Origin: Morganella morganii H1r
GTDB taxonomy: Bacteria > Pseudomonadota > Gammaproteobacteria > Enterobacterales > Enterobacteriaceae
Assembly (NCBI RefSeq): GCF_000633515.1
Contig: NZ_AYMP01000004.1
Coordinates: 248,001-312,000 of the forward strand
DNA: 64,000 bases
Direction: 5' to 3'
The position numbers and the translations under genes were made by a program. Shown here piece by piece: positions 10,543 to 20,312 of this stretch. Within the stretch, counting starts at the first letter, position 1, and the number at the start of each line of letters is the position of its first letter. The notes below the pieces were generated by a model. That model did no database searches and was not told where the DNA came from. It saw only the letters and a list, made by a program, of their open reading frames with translations.

Positions 10543-10579
10543 GAGCACCCCCCTCCTTCTGGTGTGGGGGTGTTCTTTT
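10543..10579 (+). terminator. Terminator-like hairpin upstream of rnk
   Basis: A 10-bp stem (10543-10552 with 10566-10575, one G-U pair) with a 13-base loop runs into a short T-run. It can end the rpoN-ptsO transcript. It stops only about 27 bases before the rnk start, so any rnk promoter must lie upstream of or inside it. Confidence 0.65.
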
Positions 10580-10605
10580 GTATTGGAAATGATTTGGAGT
10601 GTGGT

Positions 10606-11016
10606 ATGAAAAAGCCCAATATAATTATTAATGAGCTGGACGCGGAGCGTCTGGATATGCTGCTGGAACAGCCTGCTTATGCTGACAATCCGGTGGCTGA
10701 AGCCCTGAATGACGAGTTAGATCGCGCGGAAATTCTGCCGCCTGCAGAAATGCCGGCCACGGTTGTGACGATGAACAGCCGCGTGCGCTTTGAAGATTTA
10801 TCGAGCGGGAAAGAGAGTATCCGTACCCTGGTGTACCCGGCATCGCTGAAAGACAGTGCAGAACAGCTGTCTGTGATGGCACCGCTGGGAGCTGCGTTAC
10901 TCGGGCTTTCTGTCGGCGATGAGATCTCATGGGAACTGCCGAACGGTGAAGCAACGCGCGTAAAAGTATCAGAAATTATCTATCAGCCTGAAGCTGCCGG
11001 TGAGTTACACCGTTAA
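10606..11016 (+). CDS. rnk: Rnk, nucleoside diphosphate kinase regulator
   Basis: Rnk is a GreA-fold protein that binds RNA polymerase at the secondary channel and was first described as a regulator of nucleoside diphosphate kinase. A short coiled-coil N-terminal region is followed by the FKBP-like C-terminal domain ([27 protein letters not shown]). The ATG at 10606 gives 136 residues, exactly the E. coli length; the upstream in-frame GTG at 10564 lies inside the terminator hairpin. In E. coli rnk is not next to ptsO. Confidence 0.93.
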   Translation: MKKPNIIINELDAERLDMLLEQPAYADNPVAEALNDELDRAEILPPAEMPATVVTMNSRVRFEDLSSGKESIRTLVYPASLKDSAEQLSVMAPLGAALLGLSVGDEISWELPNGEATRVKVSEIIYQPEAAGELHR

Positions 11017-11124
11017 TCTGCTTTAAGCCTGCTCTGCGTCCGTTTCAGGCAATCTGCGGGCGCAGCTTCCATTTTCCCTTCTTTTTCTGCATGATGGCTT
11101 ATCTTTCCTCTTTCCGGAGCCACT

Positions 11125-11253
11125 ATGTCAACATTCAGTCTGCTGCACGTTCTTGCCTTTTCCCCGTTAACAGAATCCCCGCTGCCACTGGTGCTTAATT
11201 TCGAAAACCAGTTATTTATGCTCACAAAGGGCCTGATCATGCTGATGATATAG
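11125..11253 (+). CDS. Candidate small protein, 42 residues
   Basis: A short open frame starts at an ATG preceded by a good ribosome site (CCGGAGCC, about 6 bases away) and ends 21 bases before a strong terminator. The predicted 42-residue peptide starts MSTFSLLHVLAFSPL, is rich in Leu, Phe and Met, and ends in a hydrophobic stretch (LIMLMI), which would suit a small membrane or leader peptide. It lies alone between rnk and the convergent pmbA. I do not recognise it; chance coding is possible. Confidence 0.4.
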   Translation: MSTFSLLHVLAFSPLTESPLPLVLNFENQLFMLTKGLIMLMI

Positions 11254-11274
11254 TGCTGTGCTTCTTTCCGGCAT

Positions 11275-11306
11275 AAAAAACCCTGACATAAAAGTCAGGG
11301 TTTTTT
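11275..11306. terminator. Bidirectional terminator
   Basis: A run of A's, then a CCCTGAC/GTCAGGG stem with a 6-base loop, then a run of T's. It works in both directions, serving the rnk/small-ORF side on the plus strand and pmbA on the minus strand, whose stop is at 11327. Confidence 0.9.
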
Positions 11307-11326
11307 ATTTTAATGCACTAAAACAC

Positions 11327-12667
11327 TTACTGCCCCGCAATACTCATTTCCGGCAGCCAGACTGAGCCGCACTGAATATTGCTGCGGGTTTCAATATCGT
11401 CGCCGGTGGCAATAATGTTGGCCCACATGTCTTTCAGGTTGCCGGCAATGGTGATTTCACTGACCGGATACTGAATCTCGCCGTTTTCCACCCAGAAACC
11501 GGATGCGCCGCGGGAGTAATCACCGGTGATTCCGCTGACACCCTGTCCCATCAGTTCGGTCACCACCAGACCAGTGCCCATTTCCCGGAGCATGTCATCA
11601 AACCCCAGCCCCTGACCGGCAATGTGCCAGTTGTGAATACCGCCTGCGTGACCGGTACTTTTCAGCCCCAGTTTACGCGCGGCGTAGGTGGTCATCAGCC
11701 AGTTATTCAGAACGCCGTTTTCGATAATCAGGCGATCCTCGGTGCGGACCCCCTCGCTGTCAAACGGGGTGGAGGCCAGGCCGCCGATCACATGCGGCAG
11801 TTCGCGGATAGTCAGCCAGTCCGGCAGGATCTGTTTACCGAGGCTGTCGAGCAGGAAGGTGGATTTGCGGTACACGGAGGTGCCGCTGATCGCGCCGACC
11901 AGATGCCCGAACAGGCCGGTTGCCACTTCCGGGGCAAAAATCACCGGCGCTTTCTGTGTTGCCAGTTTGCGCGGCGCAAGGCGGGACAACGTCCGCCGGG
12001 CACACTCTTCCCCCACCCACTGTGCGGATTTCAGGTCATCCAGCTTACGGGCAATGGTGTAAGCGTAATCACGCTCCATATCGCCGTTCTCTTCCGCGAT
12101 CACACAGGCGGACATGGAGTGACGGCTGCTGCAGTAGCTTTGCAGCATACCCAGCGTGTTACCGAACACCCGGATGCCGTAATGGCTGTTAAAGCTGCCG
12201 CCTTCTGTGTTGGTGATGCGCGGGTCGGCACTCAGCGCCGCTTTTTCCGCATTGGCAGCGTAGTCGATCGCCTGGTCAGCACTCACTTCGGACGGATAAA
12301 ACAGTTGCAGATCCGGTGCCTCAAAAGCCAGCAAATCACGATCTGCCGGGCCGGAACACGGATCTTCAGATGTATATTTCGCAATATCGATCGCCGCCTG
12401 TACGGTACGGGCAATCGCCTCTTCGCTTAAATCTGTGGAGGATGCGCTGCCTTTGCGCTGGTTATGATACACCGTGATCCCCAGTGCACCGTCACTGTTA
12501 AACTCGACATTCTCCACCTCACCCATACGGGTGCTCACACTCATCCCGGTGGTCCGGCTGACAGCAACTTCGGCGCTGTCACACCCTTTCTGTGCAATAC
12601 TCAGTGCCTGCGAAACCGCTTGTTCCAGGCGCGTACGCTGCGCCATAATCTGAGAAGTGATATTCAT
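11327..12667 (-). CDS. pmbA: Metalloprotease subunit PmbA (TldE)
   Basis: PmbA pairs with TldD to form a heterodimeric metallopeptidase that, in E. coli, trims the microcin B17 precursor and degrades unfolded peptides such as CcdA antitoxin. The protein (446 residues from the ATG at 12667; a TTG directly upstream is less likely) carries the family segments [29 protein letters not shown] and the C-terminal [16 protein letters not shown]. It lacks the HExxxH motif, as expected for the non-catalytic subunit. It is divergent from darP, and tldD lies 1.5 kb away, much closer than in E. coli. Confidence 0.95.
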   Translation of the reverse strand: MNITSQIMAQRTRLEQAVSQALSIAQKGCDSAEVAVSRTTGMSVSTRMGEVENVEFNSDGALGITVYHNQRKGSASSTDLSEEAIARTVQAAIDIAKYTSEDPCSGPADRDLLAFEAPDLQLFYPSEVSADQAIDYAANAEKAALSADPRITNTEGGSFNSHYGIRVFGNTLGMLQSYCSSRHSMSACVIAEENGDMERDYAYTIARKLDDLKSAQWVGEECARRTLSRLAPRKLATQKAPVIFAPEVATGLFGHLVGAISGTSVYRKSTFLLDSLGKQILPDWLTIRELPHVIGGLASTPFDSEGVRTEDRLIIENGVLNNWLMTTYAARKLGLKSTGHAGGIHNWHIAGQGLGFDDMLREMGTGLVVTELMGQGVSGITGDYSRGASGFWVENGEIQYPVSEITIAGNLKDMWANIIATGDDIETRSNIQCGSVWLPEMSIAGQ

Positions 12668-12839
12668 CAATCAGGTTCCAATTCAATAAATTAAGGGGCC
12701 GTCAGCTAATCAGACAGCTGAATAGGTGTTATCCGGCCTTTTCCCCGGTTACAATACGCAATAATCAAATGTTAACACTCACAAACACAGAGATCATCCG
12801 GCACCCGCCGCTCTGTGTTTCGCCACAGGAAATACTATT

Positions 12840-13388
12840 ATGGCAAAGCAGCCTGAAGACTGGTTTGAAGAACCCGATGCACTTCCTCAGGAGGAAGAGG
12901 ATGACGAGATAATCTGGGTCAGCAAAAGCGAAATTAAACGCGATGCGGAAGCCCTGAAAAAACTCGGTGCTGAACTGGTTGCACTGAGCAAAACCCAGCT
13001 GGAACGTATTCCGCTGGATGAACAGCTGCTCGAGGCCATCCTGCTTGCACAAAAAATCAAGCGCGAAGGCCTGCGCCGTCAGTTACAGCTCATCGGTAAA
13101 CTGCTGCGGGCCCGTGACCCGGAGCCGATTACCACCGCACTCGACAAACTGAAAAACCGCCATAACCAGCAGGTTGTCCTGCTGCATAAACTCGAAGATC
13201 TGCGCGAACGCCTGGTCACCGGTGATGATACCGTGACGGAAGAAGCCGTTGCGCTGTTCCCGCACCTTGATCGCCAGCAGCTGCGTACGCTTATCCGCAA
13301 TGCGAAAAAAGAGCGCGAAGGCAATAAACCGCCGAAAGCTTACCGCCAGCTGTTCCAGTATCTGAAAGAACTGGCAGAAAGCGCTTAA
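12840..13388 (+). CDS. darP: Ribosome biogenesis factor DarP (YjgA)
   Basis: DarP (YjgA) associates with late pre-50S ribosomal particles and helps 50S maturation. The 182-residue protein has a very acidic N-terminus ([20 protein letters not shown]) and is otherwise helical and charged, ending in the family's [13 protein letters not shown]. The pmbA-darP divergent pair is conserved in E. coli. The stop overlaps by 4 bases the stop of the convergent barstar gene. Confidence 0.95.
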   Translation: MAKQPEDWFEEPDALPQEEEDDEIIWVSKSEIKRDAEALKKLGAELVALSKTQLERIPLDEQLLEAILLAQKIKREGLRRQLQLIGKLLRARDPEPITTALDKLKNRHNQQVVLLHKLEDLRERLVTGDDTVTEEAVALFPHLDRQQLRTLIRNAKKEREGNKPPKAYRQLFQYLKELAESA

Positions 13389-13681
13389 TCCGCCGTCATG
13401 GTCAGGGGGGTCAGCACCAGCTGAATATCCCCCGGCCACTCTTCCTCCGCATCCCGGCAGGTGCCGATAATGGCTGAAAACAGCCGCCGCTGACGTGCGG
13501 TAATATGTTCAAACGCCAGTATCACCGGCAGATCAATCCCGCCTGTCAGCACGTCCCACAGTGCATCCGTGTTACACCCGAAGTACGGCAGCTGAAATTT
13601 ATCACTGAACTGCTGATAAAAATCGTCTGTTGTCCGGATGGTACGGAAATCAAAACGCACAATGCTGATATCAGGTGTCAT
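13385..13681 (-). CDS. Barstar-family ribonuclease inhibitor
   Basis: This 98-residue protein is a barstar (RNase inhibitor). The inhibitor's binding helix is recognisable as [15 protein letters not shown], with D39 and D43 at the spacing of the barstar residues D35 and D39 that plug the barnase active site. It starts 3 bases after the stop of the barnase-like gene, the usual toxin-then-inhibitor order of a cognate pair. E. coli YhcO is an orphan relative. It is expected to act in the cytoplasm, protecting the cell from enzyme made but not yet exported. Confidence 0.9.
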   Translation of the reverse strand: MTPDISIVRFDFRTIRTTDDFYQQFSDKFQLPYFGCNTDALWDVLTGGIDLPVILAFEHITARQRRLFSAIIGTCRDAEEEWPGDIQLVLTPLTMTAD

Positions 13682-13684
13682 GGA

Positions 13685-14152
13685 TTAATTGGCCTGCTGA
13701 AAGGAACGGTAATGATCGGTGGTGACATAAATCAGCCCGTCCCCGGAATAAAGCAGACGATCACTGCCGCGATGACCGCAGTTATAGTTAATATCCGCTT
13801 CAAACCACTGCCGTGATGGTGCATCCGGCAACCCTTTTTCCCGGTTGCCGAAGCGGTCACCGCCGATGGCTTTACCCGGCATCACCTCACAGAGGTTGCC
13901 CTTTGACGGCTGCCAGCCCGCATTACGGGCGGCTTTTTTCGTCACATAGTAATCCGGCAGGCGCTGGTGCTGCTGCACATAGCTGACCACCCGTGCCTGT
14001 GCTGTCAGGGCATCAATGCTCTGCGGCTGCTCTGTATGCTGCGGTACCGGCTCTGACGGACGGGTATCGATAAACTGCCCCGGTAACCCTGCCAGCCAGG
14101 CAGAGACCGCGACAATCAGAACAATCACCAGCGTACCGTATTTTTTCATCAT
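13685..14152 (-). CDS. Barnase-like secreted ribonuclease
   Basis: This 155-residue protein has a hydrophobic N-terminal signal or anchor (about residues 5-22), a Pro/Gln-rich linker, and a C-terminal barnase/N1-type RNase domain (about 50-155). All barnase catalytic residues are present at exact spacing: K72, E118, R128, R132 and H147 correspond to K27, E73, R83, R87 and H102. Two cysteines (C88, C125) could form a disulfide, consistent with periplasmic folding. Its start overlaps the tldD stop by one base, and the barstar gene follows 3 bases later. It should be an active guanine-preferring RNase (family inference); the biological target is unknown. Confidence 0.9.
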   Translation of the reverse strand: MMKKYGTLVIVLIVAVSAWLAGLPGQFIDTRPSEPVPQHTEQPQSIDALTAQARVVSYVQQHQRLPDYYVTKKAARNAGWQPSKGNLCEVMPGKAIGGDRFGNREKGLPDAPSRQWFEADINYNCGHRGSDRLLYSGDGLIYVTTDHYRSFQQAN

Positions 14153-15597
14153 CAGGCCGTTCCGCCGACAGTAATGCTGTCCAGTTTCAGGGTCGGCTGA
14201 CCGACACCCACCGGCACGCTCTGGCCTTCTTTACCGCACACACCGACACCTTTATCCAGTTTCAGGTCATTACCGACCATCGATACCTGCTGCATGGCCT
14301 CAATACCGGAGCCAATCAGTGTCGCACCTTTTACCGGTTTGGTAATCTTACCGTTTTCAATGAGATACGCTTCAGATGTCGAGAACACAAACTTACCGGA
14401 GGTGATATCCACCTGACCACCGCCGAAATTCGGGGCATACAGGCCATTTTTCACACTGGCGATAATCGCTTCCGGCGATGATTCCCCCGCCAGCATATAG
14501 GTGTTGGTCATGCGCGGCATCGGCAGATGGGCATAGGATTCACGGCGGCCGTTACCGGTCGGGTCAACCCCCATCAGGCGGGCGTTGAGCTTATCCTGCA
14601 TATAACCTTTCAGAATACCGTTCTCGATCAGGACATTATACTGTCCCGGTACACCTTCATCATCAATTGCCAGTGAACCGCGGCGATCACCGATAGTACC
14701 GTCATCAACAATGGTACAGAGTGATGATGTGACCTGCTGACCGATTTTTCCGCTGAATACCGATGCACCACGGCGGTTGAAATCCCCTTCCAGGCCATGC
14801 CCGACCGCTTCATGCAGCAACACGCCCGGCCAGCCCGCGCCCAGCACAACCGGCATTGATCCGGCCGGTGCCGCAACAGCAGAGAGATTCACCAGCGCCA
14901 TGCGCACCGCTTCGCGGGCAAAATGGTCTGCGCGGATCTCACCGTCTTCCGTACCGAGAAAATATTCATAACCAAAACGACCACCGCCGCCGCTGCCGCC
15001 GTGTTCACGTTTGCCGTCCTCTTCCACCAGCACACTGACAGACAGGCGCACCAGCGGACGGATATCTGTTGCCAGTGTGCCGTCAGTGGCAGCCACCAGC
15101 ACTTCTTCATACACACCGGTCAGGCTGGCATTCACTTCCTGCACACGCGGATCTTCCGCCCGTGCCACACGGTCAAGGCGGTGCAGCAGTGCGATTTTTT
15201 CCTCGCGCGGCATTGCACGCAGCGGATCGAGCGCGGCATAGAGTGCCGTGTTATTGACACGATGCAGGCTCTGCACCTGTCCGTTACCCTGCTCACGGAC
15301 AATACTGCGGGCGGCGGATGCACTCTGCTGTAATGCGGTCAGGCTTATCTGATCCGCATAGGCAAAACCGGTTTTCTCACCGCTGACGGCGCGGATACCG
15401 ACACCCTGGTCAATATTGTAAGAGCCGTTTTTGATAATTTTATCTTCCAGCACCCAGGCTTCATGAAAACTGCTCTGAAAATACAGATCGCCATAATCAA
15501 TATGGCGATCTGCTAACTGTGTGAGGACAGAAAAGAGATCCTGTTCGTCAAGATCATGGGCGGTCAGCAGATGGTTACTGACAGTTGAAAAACTCAT
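14152..15597 (-). CDS. tldD: Metalloprotease catalytic subunit TldD
   Basis: TldD is the zinc-bearing subunit of the TldD/TldE peptidase. The metal site HEAVGH (HExxxH) is visible in [16 protein letters not shown], and the conserved cysteine near the C-terminus lies in [10 protein letters not shown]. The 481 residues match E. coli. The gene is 3 bases downstream of the NIT1-type amidase gene and overlaps the barnase gene start, so all are likely read from one transcript that begins at yhdP or upstream. Confidence 0.96.
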   Translation of the reverse strand: MSFSTVSNHLLTAHDLDEQDLFSVLTQLADRHIDYGDLYFQSSFHEAWVLEDKIIKNGSYNIDQGVGIRAVSGEKTGFAYADQISLTALQQSASAARSIVREQGNGQVQSLHRVNNTALYAALDPLRAMPREEKIALLHRLDRVARAEDPRVQEVNASLTGVYEEVLVAATDGTLATDIRPLVRLSVSVLVEEDGKREHGGSGGGGRFGYEYFLGTEDGEIRADHFAREAVRMALVNLSAVAAPAGSMPVVLGAGWPGVLLHEAVGHGLEGDFNRRGASVFSGKIGQQVTSSLCTIVDDGTIGDRRGSLAIDDEGVPGQYNVLIENGILKGYMQDKLNARLMGVDPTGNGRRESYAHLPMPRMTNTYMLAGESSPEAIIASVKNGLYAPNFGGGQVDITSGKFVFSTSEAYLIENGKITKPVKGATLIGSGIEAMQQVSMVGNDLKLDKGVGVCGKEGQSVPVGVGQPTLKLDSITVGGTA

Positions 15598-15600
15598 AAT

Positions 15601-16458
15601 TTACTCTTTACCTGTGGTGTTTTTCTCAATCAGTGACGTCAGCTGCGGGCGGAAACGGTTATGTTTCACCACGCGGATCTGCTCACGCATTGAGGTTAAG
15701 CTGTCCGGACGGATATCAACGCCGATGGCGGCCACCGCATCCGTGTTTTTTTTCATCACTTTGCCCCAGCCGTCAACCGCCATGGTATGTCCCCATGTGC
15801 GGCGGGTACCGTGTACACCGACTTGTGCCGGCGCCAGGATAATGCACTGGTTTTCAATCGCACGGGCGCGCAACAGCGGCTCCCAGTGAGATTTTCCGGT
15901 CAGCCGAGTAAAGGCTGCCGGAACAGAGATAATCTCCGCGCCCTGCTCACGCAGTGCCTGGAACAGGCCCGGGAAACGCAGATCATAACAGATGGTCATG
16001 CCGAGACGGCCCACCGGGGTATCGACAACGGTAATGTGCTCACCGCGCTGGAAGATTTTTGATTCATTGTATGAGCCCTGCTCATCATCAATATTCACGT
16101 CAAACATATGAATTTTATCATAACGGGCTTTGATTTCCCCTTTATCATCAAACAGCAGGCTGCTGCTGGTGATGCGCGCCGGGTCTTCGCGGCTGATCAG
16201 CGGCATTGAGCCGACCAGAATCCACACCCCGTAACGGCGGGCCATATCAGCCACCGCGGATTGCAGCGGGCCTTCGCCCTGCACTTCCGCATACTTCTGA
16301 TAGGTGTTGCCTGATGCAAAAATCAGCGCATTTTCCGGTGTCATCACCAGTTTGATATTATCAGGCAGTTGTTTGATCTGTTGTTCGATTTGCGCCAAAT
16401 TGTGTTTAATATTTGTGCCGCTGCACAGCTGCAATAAAGCCACATTTGCGTTTTTCAT
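15601..16458 (-). CDS. NIT1-type carbon-nitrogen hydrolase (deaminated glutathione amidase family)
   Basis: This is a nitrilase-superfamily amidase. The catalytic triad is visible as E42, K115 and C157 (in MTICYDLRFPG). The sequence is closest to the Nit1/YbeM group, which hydrolyses deaminated glutathione as metabolite repair; that substrate is inferred from the group. The 285-residue protein starts at an ATG overlapping the yhdP stop by 4 bases and ends 3 bases before tldD. I recall a similar gene between yhdP and tldD in Yersinia; E. coli lacks it there. Confidence 0.88.
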   Translation of the reverse strand: MKNANVALLQLCSGTNIKHNLAQIEQQIKQLPDNIKLVMTPENALIFASGNTYQKYAEVQGEGPLQSAVADMARRYGVWILVGSMPLISREDPARITSSSLLFDDKGEIKARYDKIHMFDVNIDDEQGSYNESKIFQRGEHITVVDTPVGRLGMTICYDLRFPGLFQALREQGAEIISVPAAFTRLTGKSHWEPLLRARAIENQCIILAPAQVGVHGTRRTWGHTMAVDGWGKVMKKNTDAVAAIGVDIRPDSLTSMREQIRVVKHNRFRPQLTSLIEKNTTGKE

Positions 16459-19400
16459 TCCCGGGTCTCCTTTAACTGACGCAAAACTTCATCTATCTTC
16501 GGCTCTTCTAAACTACCGCTCAGGTGATACCGTATCACCGAAATTTTACTCCAGAGCGGGCCGAGCACCTTACTGGCCACAAAGACTGCCGCTCCGGCTA
16601 TCGGGTTAACCACAAAGGCTGTCGCCACCCCGACCGTCGCAGAGAGTTCCGGTGTGACAACCACCGACATATCAATGCGACGATCCACAAGATAAACTGA
16701 ACCGCTGAAGCTGATATCCGCAATTAATCCGTCCACGCGGGTATCGGTTGTCTTTAAAACACCCTCTTTTATCACGCCTTTGCCGCGTATGCTGTCAAAA
16801 ACGAAATCATTGCTGAAAGTATCCGTAAAATCGAGCTGTAATTTGCGCAGTAACGCATCAAAACTGACGAGCCGCAGCAGTTTACCGGCGTTACCGCCGC
16901 CCATCCGCTCAATCGCCCCTTTACCGAGCGACGTGCTGATGATGCCGTTCAGGGTCGCCACATCCGGTGACCACGGAACATCCCGCCAGTTCAGGTCAAA
17001 ATCCACAGTAAACGGTGAGCCGGTGATAGGCACCAGTACCCCGAAATACGCCGCCATATTATCAAAAACCGGCCCCTTAAACTGACCTTTAAAGTGCGAC
17101 AGCGGCGCAGGCCCGGCATCCCAGCGACCGCTGAGGGTCAGTTCACTGGCACTGTTTTTAACTGTTGCCGCATCCAGCACCAGTGAATTATTGTCCGGCC
17201 AGACTTTCGCATTCACCGTACCGATATTCAGACCGCTTACCCAGCAGGCTTCACAGCGCAGCGTGACCGCAGGCCAGCTGCCGACACGGTAATCCGTTTT
17301 GGTGGTTTCATTGCGCTGTGATTCCGGCAGGGCGTTCTGAATCGACTCCGGATTATAGTAGAGATAATCGATACTCGCCTGCCATGGTCCGGAGGCCGGA
17401 ATACGGACATCCCCGCGCAGCTCCTGACTGTCTGAGCTGAGCAGCCAGCCATTTTCCTGCGGATGAATACGCAGTTTTATCTGATTCCAGCGCTGTCCGG
17501 CAAAGTCCGCATAAGGCGCGGAAATATCAATATTCCCCGGCAGTTTCAGTGCGGCAGACTGCTGATGATTCTGACCGGCAACCGCCAGCGCGCCGACCCA
17601 CTCCTCACCACTGATCGGCGGCAGGGCAATACTGATAACATCCCGGGTGACTTTCTCCGGCACTTTTGTCCCCGGAACAATTGCCGCACCATTAAGCGTG
17701 AGAATATCGCCGAGGTGCCAGTCCGTCAGGACGCTGAACGATTTACCGACCGTGCCCCCGGCTTTCAGGGTGTGTTCTGTCCCGGTGGCATGCACATTCA
17801 GGGTGCCGCTCTCCGCGGCCCAGCGCCGGACAGCCGGTAAGGTGCTGCTGGTCAGTTTGCCGGTCTGACCCTCCAGATCCACGGTATAACTCATTTCCCC
17901 TTTCTGCGGCAGGGTAATCTTCACATCCCCCGTCCACGGGAACGAACCGGTCACGTGCTGTTTTATCGCCGCCGGTATCCCGTCTATGCCCTTCATCTGC
18001 CAGTCAGCGTCCAGATCGATATTGACGGCGAAATCAGACGGGTTTTCTTTGGTGGTAAAGCGGATATTCAGCGGCTGCCCGAACCAGTGTGCCGTGATGC
18101 GGTCGCTTTCCAGGTCACCGTTATCAAAGCGGAACTGGCCGCTGACACCGTTGAGTGTGCTGCCGAGCGGTACCACATCAATATCATTATTTTTCAGATT
18201 AACATGCCCGGTTGCCCGCACCATCTCATTGAAGTTAAGCGGGATTTCCAGTTTAAGATCACCGTTTACCTCTCCGCCGATTTTCAGCTGCTCCAGGGTA
18301 TTACCGATAGAACCCTTCATCGGGGTTTCATCAAAATACCGGCCCAGAGATTCACCTTTACCTTCAATATCGGACTGAATATACAGGCGCTCAACCGTAA
18401 AATCCGGAATATCCGCTTTCAGATTACGGGCGGTGGCTTCACCCAGTTTTGCTTCCTGCGCACTGATCCACAACCCCTGATTATGGAAATTCAGATCCGC
18501 ATCCATGTTTATCAGTGCCGGCCATTCCGGATCATATTTAAAGGTGGCATCACGCAGCGGCACCCAAATCTGAAACTGCCCTTCGTTTTTACGGAACGGA
18601 AAGTCCGCCGGGTTGCCCTGAAATATGACCGTGGCATTTTCCGCTTTCCCGGCAATCAGTGCCTGCGTCAGGTATTCGCTCAGAAATTCCCCCATCAGCG
18701 GTACCGGGAAATAGCGCCAGGCTTCTCCGGCATCTGTCAGCGTCACACCACCGAGGATACCAAGTGACGGCGGCCTGTCCTTATCATGCTGATAGCGGAA
18801 GTTCCCGTTCGCCCGCAGTGCGCCGGATTGCAGATCTAAATTATCACTCCAGAGGCTGAAGTTGCCGCCGGTATTACGCCACTGCACCTGTCCGCGGCTT
18901 TCTGATACCGCCAGCGGTGCGGTAAACATCGGGCGGTAGTCCAGCACACTGTCATCGAGGGCAAAACGCAGAATGCCGCGTGCCTGGCCGCCGCGTAATA
19001 CGCCGCTGAAATGGGATACTGACGGTAATTCTTCCCGGGCTTTCCAGCTGACATCCTGCCAGGAAACATCCAGTTCGAGGTTTTCCGGGGCGGCAGGGGT
19101 GATATCAAGGGCAAAATCACGGATAAGACCTGACGGCTCGCGCTCCTGCCAGCCTTTGACAATATCATTGGTGAGGAAAGAGAATGTCGGCACAATACTG
19201 CTCAGACGCGCCAGCTCAATATCATTGGCACGGATACGCAGATGCGGATTGCCGCCGTATTTAGCTGACGGCGGGATATAAAGCAGTGACAGACTGCCCT
19301 CCGGCCACTGCTGCCCGTCAGTTTTCAGGTTCAGCAGATCCGGGATATTAAACAGCCAGCCTTCCCCCTGGCGGCGCATCTGCACCAGCAGATCCTGAAC

Positions 19401-20234
19401 TTCCAGGGTGTGCGTGTCCTTACCGACCAGCCAGTCCGCCTCGCCGGAGTTCAGTCTGACCAGGCCCCGGGTTATCATCCCCTTCTCCACCGTCATCCAG
19501 CCGGCCAGGCTGAAACCGGCCTTGTTCAGCCCGGTGTTATCGCGCAGCCAGCGGCTGAACCACGGTGTCATATCAATATCATCCGCCTGGAGATAGACCG
19601 TACCCTCATCCAGCAGACCATTGACATCACGCAGATCCAGACGCACCTGCAGCCAGCCGCGCGGGTTATTCACCGAGGAGAGACTGATCTCCCCCTGGGC
19701 GCGGTGGCGTTTGCTCTGATTGAGCCATGACAGACGGGAAACCAGCAAAGTGGCGGGATCGCCGGACGGTGTGAGAAAACGGATTTCACTGTCGCGCAGA
19801 TCAAAATTATCAAACCGCTCCAGCCAGAGCCCGGACAGAGCATCATCCGTTTCAATGCTGCTGCCGTCACTGCTCAGCGGCTGTTTGTAATCCAGCTTCA
19901 TATGCCAGAATGTCAGATCCCGGAAACTGACCTGAAAACGGAACAGTGTCCGCCAGATATCCAGAGAGAGGTCGATTTTTTCAGCTGAAATGTCTGCATC
20001 CGGGGCGGTAACCGTCAGATCACGGAGTGTCAGCGCCGGGCCGAATCCCTGCCAGCGGCCGCTGATCTCCCCGATTCTGACCGTGGCACCGGTCATCTGC
20101 GAAAGTTTTTGTTCGATCTGCGGGCGGTATTCATTAATCTGAGGCAACAGGTAGCGCAGACCGCCGAGCACCAGTGCCGCAGCAATCACGATTACAATCA
20201 CACATGTCAGTAAAATCCCGGGCAGTCGCCTCAC
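16455..20234 (-). CDS. yhdP: AsmA-like envelope phospholipid transporter YhdP
   Basis: YhdP is a very large AsmA-like protein that, with TamB and YdbH, is implicated in moving phospholipids to the outer membrane. A single N-terminal membrane helix (about residues 5-27) anchors a long periplasmic beta-rich groove, and a DUF3971/AsmA2-type region lies at the C-terminus. I start at the GTG at 20234: a near-ideal ribosome site (GGAGAAGGAGAG) precedes it and the protein then begins MRRLPGILLT like E. coli YhdP, giving 1259 residues (E. coli 1266). An extension to 20261 would cover the ribosome site. Confidence 0.94.
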   Translation of the reverse strand: MRRLPGILLTCVIVIVIAAALVLGGLRYLLPQINEYRPQIEQKLSQMTGATVRIGEISGRWQGFGPALTLRDLTVTAPDADISAEKIDLSLDIWRTLFRFQVSFRDLTFWHMKLDYKQPLSSDGSSIETDDALSGLWLERFDNFDLRDSEIRFLTPSGDPATLLVSRLSWLNQSKRHRAQGEISLSSVNNPRGWLQVRLDLRDVNGLLDEGTVYLQADDIDMTPWFSRWLRDNTGLNKAGFSLAGWMTVEKGMITRGLVRLNSGEADWLVGKDTHTLEVQDLLVQMRRQGEGWLFNIPDLLNLKTDGQQWPEGSLSLLYIPPSAKYGGNPHLRIRANDIELARLSSIVPTFSFLTNDIVKGWQEREPSGLIRDFALDITPAAPENLELDVSWQDVSWKAREELPSVSHFSGVLRGGQARGILRFALDDSVLDYRPMFTAPLAVSESRGQVQWRNTGGNFSLWSDNLDLQSGALRANGNFRYQHDKDRPPSLGILGGVTLTDAGEAWRYFPVPLMGEFLSEYLTQALIAGKAENATVIFQGNPADFPFRKNEGQFQIWVPLRDATFKYDPEWPALINMDADLNFHNQGLWISAQEAKLGEATARNLKADIPDFTVERLYIQSDIEGKGESLGRYFDETPMKGSIGNTLEQLKIGGEVNGDLKLEIPLNFNEMVRATGHVNLKNNDIDVVPLGSTLNGVSGQFRFDNGDLESDRITAHWFGQPLNIRFTTKENPSDFAVNIDLDADWQMKGIDGIPAAIKQHVTGSFPWTGDVKITLPQKGEMSYTVDLEGQTGKLTSSTLPAVRRWAAESGTLNVHATGTEHTLKAGGTVGKSFSVLTDWHLGDILTLNGAAIVPGTKVPEKVTRDVISIALPPISGEEWVGALAVAGQNHQQSAALKLPGNIDISAPYADFAGQRWNQIKLRIHPQENGWLLSSDSQELRGDVRIPASGPWQASIDYLYYNPESIQNALPESQRNETTKTDYRVGSWPAVTLRCEACWVSGLNIGTVNAKVWPDNNSLVLDAATVKNSASELTLSGRWDAGPAPLSHFKGQFKGPVFDNMAAYFGVLVPITGSPFTVDFDLNWRDVPWSPDVATLNGIISTSLGKGAIERMGGGNAGKLLRLVSFDALLRKLQLDFTDTFSNDFVFDSIRGKGVIKEGVLKTTDTRVDGLIADISFSGSVYLVDRRIDMSVVVTPELSATVGVATAFVVNPIAGAAVFVASKVLGPLWSKISVIRYHLSGSLEEPKIDEVLRQLKETRE

Positions 20235-20312
20235 TGGCTCTCCTTCTCCTGCAGCTGTCAAGGCCGGCGGAACCGGATATCCGCTTATATCCGGCAGTGT
20301 ACCGCCAATGAA

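Noticed and set aside
10541-10609. 22-codon open frame before rnk as a real gene
   Set aside because: No ribosome binding site, and its codons coincide with the terminator hairpin. Kept only as a low-ranking attenuation idea.
11013-11240. 75-residue minus-strand frame after rnk
   Set aside because: It overlaps the rnk stop, has no ribosome site, and the plus-strand small frame is better supported.
17955-18767. 270-residue plus-strand frame inside yhdP
   Set aside because: Antisense shadow of a conserved gene; its composition mirrors the yhdP codons.
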